64,000 bases of DNA from Thuidium tamariscinum (Eukaryota; Streptophyta; Bryopsida; Hypnales; Thuidiaceae): NCBI GenBank assembly GCA_947034885.2, contig OX344756.2, forward strand, positions 15,806,098-15,870,097. The letters run 5' to 3'. Positions 36,451 to 45,369 of the stretch are shown here, piece after piece. Made by a program: the position numbers and the translations under genes. The notes under the pieces are model-generated. The model was given only the letters and a program-made list of their open reading frames with translations, had not been told where the DNA came from and ran no database searches. Position 1 is the first letter of the stretch; each line of letters starts with the position of its first letter.

Positions 36451-37915
36451 GATAACCGAGGTTGATAGTGTCTTCACTATCTAACAGTTCCAGTTTCGCC
36501 TAATTGCAGGAATGTTCTGTATTCCGAAATAGTGAAATACCACCAGACATGAGCTCGAAAAGGCTTGCAGCCTTTGTTGACGGATGGATTCCTCCTTATC
36601 GATACAAAGGGGACCATCACCCGGTGGGTGTTTTCCGGTGCCGCAACAAAGTCACTACATGGGGCATTGAGTGGAAGGTGGATAGTGATAAACATGTAAC
36701 CATCGTGCCTACACTAATGTACATGGACAAGAAGTCAACATCGTCCGGGATAGACGTGTTGGAGATACAGGGTTTGAATGATACCACAGCTCTTGTGGTA
36801 GTTCAGGAGAAATTGGCCAAGTCCAAGGGCGACTTAACATTCGGTTTAATTTTGGACTATAAGTTGATGAAGAAAGAGTTGTGCATAACCGTTTCGCAGC
36901 GCGGGTACTTGTATTCGACATCTGGCTTGTTTGAGTGGACTCTTGAAGAAATGAAGACCCAGTGGGACATCATGGACCAAGACCACCAAGAGGCGAACAA
37001 GCCAAACAATACCCTCGCAATAGTAGTTCCAACAGCATCACCGGCGAAGAAGGGAACAAAACGGAAAGCATTGGTGGGAGCACAGGGGATGATACTACGG
37101 ATGATAGTAATACGAAGGCCAAGATATTGAAGACTATCACAATTCAAAGATGTGTGGGCTTCACGGATGCAGAAGTGAAGAAGTTGACCAAAGGGCAGAT
37201 GACGGCAATGCAACAACTTTACAAGAGGGTCTTTGGGGTAATGTATAAGTGGGGGAAGAGACCTCTAGTAGACGCAAGCGGAAAACCAATTCGTGTGCAC
37301 TACAAGCACTTGCATAAGGCTCTACCAGGGAAGATTGTGTACAGAGGTATTGAGAGAGCTAGGTTGGCGGGGATCTTAAACCAAGTCCAAATCGAGGCGA
37401 ACTATGACTCTGAACTAAGACACATCACCGTGCTTCCCCTAAAACTTGGTCCGTATGGTGGGGATGGTGCCAATGCAAGGATTGCTTTCTGGGATTCCGC
37501 TCCGAATAAGCGAGATCTAACGAGCGCAACAAACTACTATATCATTGGTGGACAACACACAGTCGAAGCGCACAAGAGACTCATTGAGTTAGGAGAGATC
37601 CCGGAGTGTGATAGAGCGCAGGCATCCACATTCGAAATCATTCCCATTTGGGCCCCAGTGAGTACTACCACTCACAATAGTGACGAGCTTGTCTACCTAT
37701 CTCGATCACTAAACCAAAACATTGCTGGTCAACAACATGAGCAATGTTTCACACAGCAACTCCTTCACGCACGAGTAAAATGGAGGGATATGAACAGTCC
37801 ACAGCCAGCGTATGGTGGGAGAGTTCACTGGCCTGAGTACGTGGTAAGGAGTCTTAACATTCTTGTAATGGAATTGATTTCCAAGTTTGCATTAGTTTGG
37901 GGGGGGGGGCATACC

Positions 37916-37933
37916 ATCGGGAGATCTCCCGAT
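37916..37933. repeat. Palindrome in intron 1 of ParB/HAD gene
   Basis: Perfect ATCGGGAGATCTCCCGAT between the donor at 37844 and the acceptor before 38002. A run of ten G lies just upstream (37900-37909). Confidence 0.9.
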
Positions 37934-39380
37934 AGTTGCCTCTGCATGGAAAGTGTTATTTCCTTGGCATTCCAACTGATCGTGTTGTGGCCCCAGTGCA
38001 GAAATTCCATCCTGTAATGAGTGCAATCTTTACAGGAGTTAAGCACAATGACGTGGCAGACTTGAGGATTCCACTTCTCTTCCTTGAAGACGATGACGAT
38101 GTTAGATGATGGATAAAGATCGAGGAGAATTACATGAATCAGCGCCTTCCGGATAGTGCCGGAGATTATGGAGGTCCAAAAACAAAGCGCAAACCACTGT
38201 TCCAGAATGACTTCAGGCCTCTATACGGCCTTCGCCCAAAGGATGTGAACTATCTGGCGACCTTGGTGGAGAACAAGGAGTGTCTATGAAAAGCTCTAAG
38301 GCAAAGGCGCTGGAGAACCACCAGAAGCTCCCCACCCTCGTTCAAGCAGCAGCTCTGGAGAAGCAAGTTCGACTTATGAAGAACGAGCTCATGTGCCAGT
38401 ACAAATCACACCCGCTTCCGAGTAAGAAGCCTGAGTACATCCCATACACTACCGATCAGTGGGATGCATTTGCAGTAGAGAAGAACATCAGCCGTCGTGA
38501 TCTGGAGCTTTGGGTTCACAAGTCGAATGACTTTGAAAAAGGACAAGAGTGGTTTAAGGGGCGAGGGTAGGCTCTGAACAAGACGTGGGACCCTGAAGAC
38601 TGTCCCCGCTTTTTGAGAAACATTTGGGAAGCGCATATGAGTAGCGAAGGAGTGGAAGTCAACCAAGTGTTGGCATTAAGTTTTGATGATTCTTACATGT
38701 GCATGTCCATGGACGAGAGCAATTGGAACATTAGTGGCGTCCTAGCTAACCCAGTTGTGAAGAATTGGCGTGGAGAGAAGAAAAAACACCTATACATTTG
38801 GTTTCTTTTCGAAGCAACGGCGACTGGATCAGGGGCAAAGAAGCTGGAGGATCATAAGCTCAGGAGACTTTTCGAGGCATTAGAGTTCAGTGATTCAAGT
38901 CAGCAATCACTGATGGCTAGGTCTCCAGCTGTTCTTTTTACAGATGCCGATGGCTTCCACGAGGTTCTCGTTCATCTGGACGCTCGTAGGCGAGAGAAGA
39001 AAAAGGTATGGGACTATCATGTTGTTCACTACTTTGCCAAGCGAGGTGACGGATTTCCAAGGCCCGCTATGGGAACAAGATTCAATGTCTTCGTAGTTTA
39101 CTTATTTGGATACAATGAGGGCCAAAGTCGGAGAGATTGCTTCTCTTGTTTCTTCCCTGGAATCAAGCCTCCCATGAAGCCATTTTATGTCTCGGACAAC
39201 ATGGAGGATGTTTACACGTATTGGAAGCGCCCTTGTCTACCATGGTTGAAGATCATGACTCCTCTTGCACTTCTCCGACATCATATACACGACAACATGG
39301 TGATTGTAAATGTCAATAGTGGGCTGGAGATTTCATTCCTAGGACTGGTAAGATTCTAATTTTCTATCCTCCACCCATCT

Positions 39381-39398
39381 ATCGGGAGATCTCCGGAT
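39381..39398. repeat. Palindrome in intron 2 of ParB/HAD gene
   Basis: Hybrid form ATCGGGAGATCTCCGGAT in the 116-base intron 39348-39463. Confidence 0.9.
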
Positions 39399-39743
39399 GA
39401 TTATTTCCTTAGAAGCTTTGTAATGAGAAGCATTCTAACTTCGGATTGTTGATCTTGATTTAGTTTGCTCGTGTGAAGGTGCTGGAGGTAGTTCAGTCAG
39501 AGGATACTGATGGAACACGAGTTGTCGGGAAACAAATTTGGGATGAAGTCCAGAAGAAGCTCGCCAAAGATGCAGGGCCTGAACCGGATGTGCGTGAACC
39601 TTCTATTGAACCAATTGATCGCGAAGATGCAGATTCGCATGAGACCACAGAGCCTTCGAATGCCGAGTACTCGGAACATAGCGAGGACAGTCACAGACCA
39701 TTAGAGATTTTGAAGGTTTGTTTCCCTTTTGTCTTATTCATCT

Positions 39744-39761
39744 ATCGGGAGATCTCCGGAT
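39744..39761. repeat. Palindrome in intron 3 of ParB/HAD gene
   Basis: Hybrid form ATCGGGAGATCTCCGGAT in the 111-base intron 39716-39826. A decayed copy (GATAGGAGATCTTGAT) lies in the following intron at about 40659-40674. Confidence 0.9.
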
Positions 39762-40291
39762 GCTAGCCTGTCATTCGTGATATTTGGTGATGCGTCTAAC
39801 TGTTGCTATCCTTGCATGTATTGCAGGAGAAGTCTCCAGAACCATCGCTTCCTCCAAAAAAATTGAAAAATCCAAAGCGGCCTAATCCAGTCAAAGCCCC
39901 CAAGAAGACAAAGCAAATTGCAAAGAAGAGAAGTGTCAATTCCTTGATGGGTAGTGGGTCAACATTCGGGGGGGTCAACATTCGGGGGGGATGGTGTGCC
40001 ATCAATTAGTATAGATGAGCTGACTACGGCGGGCGTAGCGGAGAACTCTGGAGTCGCGGATGCAGCGACAATCCTGGTCTCTTGTTCGAAAGGAGGAGTT
40101 CCTAAGGAGCTGTTTCCTGGCCAAGCTGTAGAAGGTAACCAATCAGAGAAGGATGGGCACGGGGAAGTCGCTGATCGGATTGAACCTGAATCTCTTGATG
40201 TAGGGACGAACGACCTACCTATGGACAACAATGGCGCTGCAGCAAGAGATGTCCTAATGAAGGATGTACAAGTCGACCCCACTGGTGCTGC

Positions 40292-40309
40292 ATCAGGAGA
40301 TCTCCCGAT
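40292..40309. repeat. Palindrome inside coding exon
   Basis: ATCAGGAGATCTCCCGAT lies within the exon 39827-40586 and is read as SGDLPM. Neighbouring codons encode weaker DLPM, DVLM and HLPM motifs about 20 residues apart, as if the exon segment arose from repeated palindrome units. Confidence 0.75.
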
Positions 40310-41614
40310 GAATGATGAAGCCATCATTTTTGGTGGCACTGCAGCCGTCCATCTTCCAATGCTTGAGGACACGGAACTGATTTCCACTCCCACTATGGCT
40401 GATGAGGTTCGGAATGATGCAATGACTGATCTCGACCCCCTGAGTCCGGAAGTATTGAAGGCCGTCACTGTAGTGGAGGAAGAGGAGGTTACAATCGCTA
40501 CGCCAGGAGCCCCTGCGGTACTTTCAGAGAATCTGCCCGTGAAGCTTGGGATGGGGGTAGCCACGGTAGTCATGGGAAGAGAGGAGGTTTGTAAATTAAG
40601 AGGGGGATTTCACAACATGTGTCCTCTTCCAAGCATGAGTTTAGATTCTCGCGGCAGCGATAGGAGATCTTGATACATTGAAGCTTGTTGACTTGCAGTT
40701 CGTTCTACTTACCAAACTATATTTGACATTGTCCTTGCACAGGATGCTCTATCTGCACCGAAGGCTGAATGTTCGGATGCTGCACGTTTGCCTCAGGTAG
40801 GCGGCGTCGTTCAAGGAGCAGTGGCCCAAGAGGTTACCGATATAGGTGCTTCAGTTGACATCAATGTTTTTAACAGGATGGGTCTTGTCCCTATGTAACT
40901 AGGAGTTCTTTTGGGTTTCACTAACTACATGATTCTTTTTTTGTTTGTAGATATGAGAGGGAATCGGGAAACAGAGGGTACGCCATCTATAGAGGTACCC
41001 CCCCGACGGTATACAGTGATCCTTGACATGAACGGAGTTCTTGTACACAAGTTCTTTTACAAGAAAAAACACGTCATAAAAAGAAGACCCGGTGTCACAG
41101 TCTTCCTTGAATGGTTGTATGCGAAGGCAAATGTAGCCTTCTGGAGCAATGTTTCGAGCCGTAACATGACGGTTTTGTTAAAAAGCGTACTAGCGGATAC
41201 TTCTTTTGGGGAGGATGACGTACACGTCCTCACACAGGTTGATTGCGTAGAATCCTTGTATAGGACCGAAGAGAAACCTGAGAAACCTACCTTTTTGAAA
41301 GAACTTAACACCTATATGCAGGTTGTTGGTTTGTCGTCTTCAGAGAATGTACTTCTTATCGATGACAGTCCCATGAAAAACCTTCTTAATGATTCTAACA
41401 ACGCCATCTTTCCTCAAACTTGGAAAGGTGATTCAAAGGACAATTTCTTGACTGGGCATCTAATTCTGTGGCTTGACCGTTTATTCAAATCAAATGAGGT
41501 TGTGGTACATTTTGTGAAGAACAATCCCTTGGAAGGCTGTCAGAGTCCTTTAGATGCGTTGTCAAGGGAGGGACATGAGATTCTGAAGGCAGTGGTTTTT
41601 TTTAGGTTGGCTTC

Positions 41615-41632
41615 ATCCGGAGATCTCCGGAT
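41615..41632. repeat. Palindrome after the HAD exon
   Basis: Perfect ATCCGGAGATCTCCGGAT just after a possible donor at about 41598. The open frame runs through it, but the reading LASSGDLRIVQ is better explained as intron than as protein. Confidence 0.85.
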
Positions 41633-42384
41633 AGTACAGATGTACAGTAATTTTTTCGGCTTTAGTTTAGTGGAATTTTGTATCCTTACTTTCACTACAT
41701 GTCCCTTGGTAGAACTTGTATATAAATAGGTGGATGAGGACACAGTATTTGTATTTTGAAGTTTGTAATTAAAATGTAAATTTACACAAGTATTATTGTA
41801 TTCTTCATTTCAAGTGGATCGATTAAAATCTTCTTCTTCCTCTTTTATGATTCATCTGGAGATCTCCCGCTATTAGCTGATTGCATGTATACTATTCATA
41901 CCATGAGAGAAATATGGTCAAATCATTATTGACTACCTTGGACTGTTGGTAGTGATTCATGATGCCTTTGTAGACATGCACAAATTTATGACTTTAATTA
42001 TTCACAGACAAGTGCAGATAGTAAATAGTTTCTACATTTTCCTCGAGAGAAATCCGCTCTCCTAGGTCCCTTGGTATGATTTAATGTTCTACAAATGAAT
42101 TCCAAGTCTACTGTCTTGAACAGAAACATCTGCGTGACATGTGTCTACGTATGACTTCCTCCATATACATCTTATTTACTCTATCGTTTTGCAAACATTT
42201 TAGTCACGAATCTTGTCTTAAGCTTATGCATCACCCATATTTATCGGGAGTTCTCCCGATGACTGGAGGTCTTCTTCTGCATGTAGAATTGATTAGTGAA
42301 TGGATCTTGGTAGAAGGCGCTACTCGTTGTATTGACTGGTGCGCTGTGCGTTGAAGGCGGTGTTGCGGATCTCCCTCAGGATAT

Positions 42385-42860
42385 CATTAGAAAAGAATTG
42401 AACCCAAAAAGAGGCCTTGAGTTTTCTTACCAATTTTAGCACTAATTTGATGTAATTGCATGTAATTGCATGAGTATGGAAGCAATCATATGTGGCATTA
42501 CACCCACCACTTGGCATGTGCTCCATCCTTCATGAAGAAACCATCATGAGACAACCACCACTTGGCATGTACTCCATCCTTCATGAGGAAATCATCATGA
42601 GATTTATGATATCTTGAAGTTATATTGGGTAATGATGGTGAATTTTTGAATTCATAATGCAATTCTTGGCCAATTAGTGAATTTAGAAGGCTCTTCCCAC
42701 CCACTAATTCATGAGATCATGGAGATGGATTGAGTAATGATGACTAATTTTTGAATTCATCATAGAATTCTTGGCCTAATTAGTAAGTTGTGAAGGCTCT
42801 TTCCATCCAAATTTTTGCATTACAAAGCAGCCTCTTTTTGGGTTCAAATTTTTTCTAATG
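42385..42860. mobile_element. 476-bp TIR element between HAD-like exons
   Basis: Terminal inverted repeats of 31 bp with two mismatches: the left begins CATTAGAAAAGAATTGAACC and the right, on the minus strand, begins CATTAGAAAAAATTTGAACC; both continue through CCAAAAAGAGGC. Inside are a pair of 50-base direct repeats (about 42490-42600, with CACTTGGCATGT) and a pair of about 105-base direct repeats (about 42620-42830, with AATTCTTGGCC). No open frame, so non-autonomous. It lies directly before the HAD-like segment at 42868. No clear target duplication was seen. Confidence 0.75.
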
Positions 42861-42867
42861 CAACATA

Positions 42868-43278
42868 ATGGATGGTTTTAACGAATTCTTTCAATATCTT
42901 GTTGAAAGTACCCACTGTGGCTTGTGGTCATGCATGCATGCTTCAACTTTGTCGGAGCTTGTTCGACGTCTTTTACGACAAAATATTGTAGACCGGTTCC
43001 TTTTTATATCCAGTGCCGTAACTCCTGACAAGAACGACCCCTATCCGAATCGTGAAGAAATGTTGGAGCATGTTTTAGGTAGTCCTGCATTGCGTAGGGT
43101 TCTTCGGAATCAAACTATTGCATTGCTTGAGGTAGACCCTCTGAACTGGCAACGTCCACGCGTTATAGGACCGTGGATACGCGTGGGAGATGATACAAAT
43201 CTTATCAATTTGCAACGTCCTTACTATGTAGGAACAGACTTGAGTATAAGGGGGAAAAAATACCATCAAGTGCACTAG
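42868..43278 (+). pseudogene. Second, partial HAD-like domain segment
   Basis: An open frame of 136 codons includes GFNEFFQYLVESTHCGLWSC and LSELVRRLLRQ, which line up with FLEWLYAKANVAFWSN and the following helix of the HAD exon at 40951-41597. The aspartate motif I and the DD motif IV are not present, so it would be inactive by itself. It may be the far end of the ParB/HAD gene, a tandem HAD duplicate, or an exon separated from its start by the TIR element at 42385-42860. The apparent start ATG is probably not the original one. Confidence 0.4.
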
Positions 43279-43559
43279 TTAGGTATTATAAAGGCACCTA
43301 TTTGTGAATTTTGGTATGAAAATTAGTAAAATCTGTTGAACCTTTGTTCTCCATCTAACTGTAACTAATTCTTGTGTACCAAATGTTTGAAATTGGGTTA
43401 GCCTTGTCATTTACTATGTTCTCTTGTAATGTTATGGGAATTGCATCCGGAGATCTCTGGACCTCTACTTTCAAATGCCAATCCAATGAAGCCAGAAATA
43501 AAGCTTACTTAATATGTGAGTTGAAGTAATCCCTAGTTTATTGCCTTGGGGCAACTCAA

Positions 43560-44255
43560 AAAATTCCAAATGTCTGGTATTCCCTTTCATCGGGAAATCT
43601 CCTGATGATTGATATTCCTTTTTGTATACAAGTAAATGTAGTCTTCTTGTAGGCAATCCAATTGGGACTAGAGAATTGCTTAGATTTATATGAGTTGGAA
43701 TTAGGTTCAGTCCTTGGTTTCTTGCAATACCGGGAACCTCTATTATATGTTGTTCCCTTACATCAGGAAATCTCCTTATGATTTATCTTAAGCACTACCT
43801 ATAACTTGAATGATGAAGTTCAGTGTACTTCTCCAATTTCCTACACCCCAGGAACCTCCATTATGTGCTATTCCCTTAGATCAAGAAATCTCCCAATGAT
43901 TCATGTAAAGTACTACATATAACTTAATGAAGTTCAGTATACTTCTCCAATTTCCTAAACCCCAGAAGCCTCCATTATGTGCTATTCTCTTAGATCAGGA
44001 AATCTCCCGATGATTCATTTGAAATACTACATATAATGTAATGAAGTTTAGTACTTCTCCTAAACCTTAAACCCCAAGAGCCTCCATTATGTGATATTCC
44101 CTTAGATCGGGAAATCTCCCGATGATTCATCTCAAGTACTACATATAACTTCATGAAGTTCGATATATTCCAACTCCCCAAATCCCCTAAATCCTACTTA
44201 TATTGAAAAATATAAAATCCTGAAATCCTACTTACATTGAAAAATCTCCCGCTAG
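43560..44255 (+). repeat. 112-118 bp tandem array carrying palindrome
   Basis: GAAATCTCC cores within ATCGGGAAATCTCCCGATGATT variants recur at about 43594, 43767, 43885, 43999 and 44111, with a final remnant near 44237. Between 43767 and 44111 the spacing is 112-118 bases, with shared linkers such as TACTACATATAACTT and CCTCCATTATGTGCTATTC. This is another expansion of the same palindrome with a different unit length. Confidence 0.8.
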
Positions 44256-45369
44256 TACCATGACAAAGTCCAAAATTAACACCAAAGTCCAAAAGTAGTT
44301 AAATATGGCATATTACTACTTATCTCTACTTCATGGAAAGGGAGCACCCTAAGCTACCAAACACATAGGTGATCAACAATGAACAAGGAGTACCAACATT
44401 TAGTTACAAGTTAGCTGGTTGAAAATAATCTATAATTTCCAAATTGAGTTCAAAATTTTAGGGGGAAAACCAATCATTTTAGAGGAAAAAAAGAGAATAT
44501 ACTCTATTTTCTTAAGGCCTAGCTAAGAGTATACTTAAGACAACCAGTTGGTCCAAGAAAATGTAGGATTTTAGCCGGTTAAGCTAAAATTCTGACAAGT
44601 CTAATAGTACGATCAGTGGAGATTTGAGGTGTCTCTACCTTATCACATTGCAACAGTGGCATACAGGTCAAAGAAAATGAGCAAAGCTCGCATTTTACAA
44701 TGTGATGCAGCTTTTCAGCTCGCATATTAATAGATACAAGCCAGTCCTCCACTGTGGAAACACTTTTAAGAAAACGTCAGTGCTGGCCTGAACTAACTTA
44801 AATTCAACAATTGAAATGCCTACCGTATCACTGCCATTAAGTTCAGTAGTTTTTGAGGGAGTGGCCTAATAAGAAACAACAGTGGAAAAAGGAGCCTTTC
44901 TCCATCACTCCTCACTACCGTAGGTCATAAGTTACTGTGCACAAATGCTTCGTGTTGTTGAGTATTGCCTGTTCCAAAAAAAGTAGAGCAAAAGCAATGT
45001 CCGCAACTCCATCTGGAGAAAAATGAAAAGAAGTGAAAATACCCTTCATTCTATGTCACATGGAACCTCCGCTTGAGCTCTAGACCCAGCCACAGACTTG
45101 CAGCAGCTGCAGCAGTGCGTATATACTTGGAGCAGACGTATTCGTCCAGCACCAAAATTGCCCATTAGAGTTTTCCCAACAGCGGTAGTAGCCTTTGACA
45201 AGGGTGTAAACGTACAATCTTCATGTCACCGTCCCTGCAATAGATGTCGAGGGTGATCCGATAAAATCAAATATCAACAAAGTGCAAAGCAAAGCAAATA
45301 ATATTTTGACCTTTTTTTTCTAATATCTTTCAATTGGGGCTGTATATGGTGCAATCAGATTGATCAATA
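44256..45369. other. 3' flank of VAC14 gene
   Basis: No coding region recognised. It lies downstream of the VAC14 stop codon (45370-45372, minus strand), so the part nearest 45369 is probably 3' untranslated sequence and terminator. No polyadenylation signal could be assigned with confidence. Confidence 0.45.

Larger units (their letters stand above)
36510..41597 (+). pseudogene. Decayed ParB-like / FCP1-HAD phosphatase fusion gene
   Basis: Probable exons: 36510-37843, 38002-39347, 39464-39715, 39827-40586, 40743-about 40880 and 40951-about 41597, bordered by usual splice signals. Exon 1 has a basic NLS-like KKGTKRKA and then a ParB/sulfiredoxin-like core with IIGGQHTVEAHKRLIELGE. Exon 2 has an uncharacterised conserved region (DESNWNISGVLANP, VLFTDADGFHEVL). 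Exons 3-5 are a charged, low-complexity linker. The last exon is an FCP1/HAD domain: VILDMNGVLV (motif I), FWSN (II) and LIDDSPMK (IV). Damage: a -1 frame change at about 37060-37090, TGA at 38107-38109, a frame change near 38280, TAG at 38568-38570, and a frameshifting tandem duplication at about 39960-39990. The HAD domain itself is unbroken. Function unknown; the context is that of a mobile element. Confidence 0.6.
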
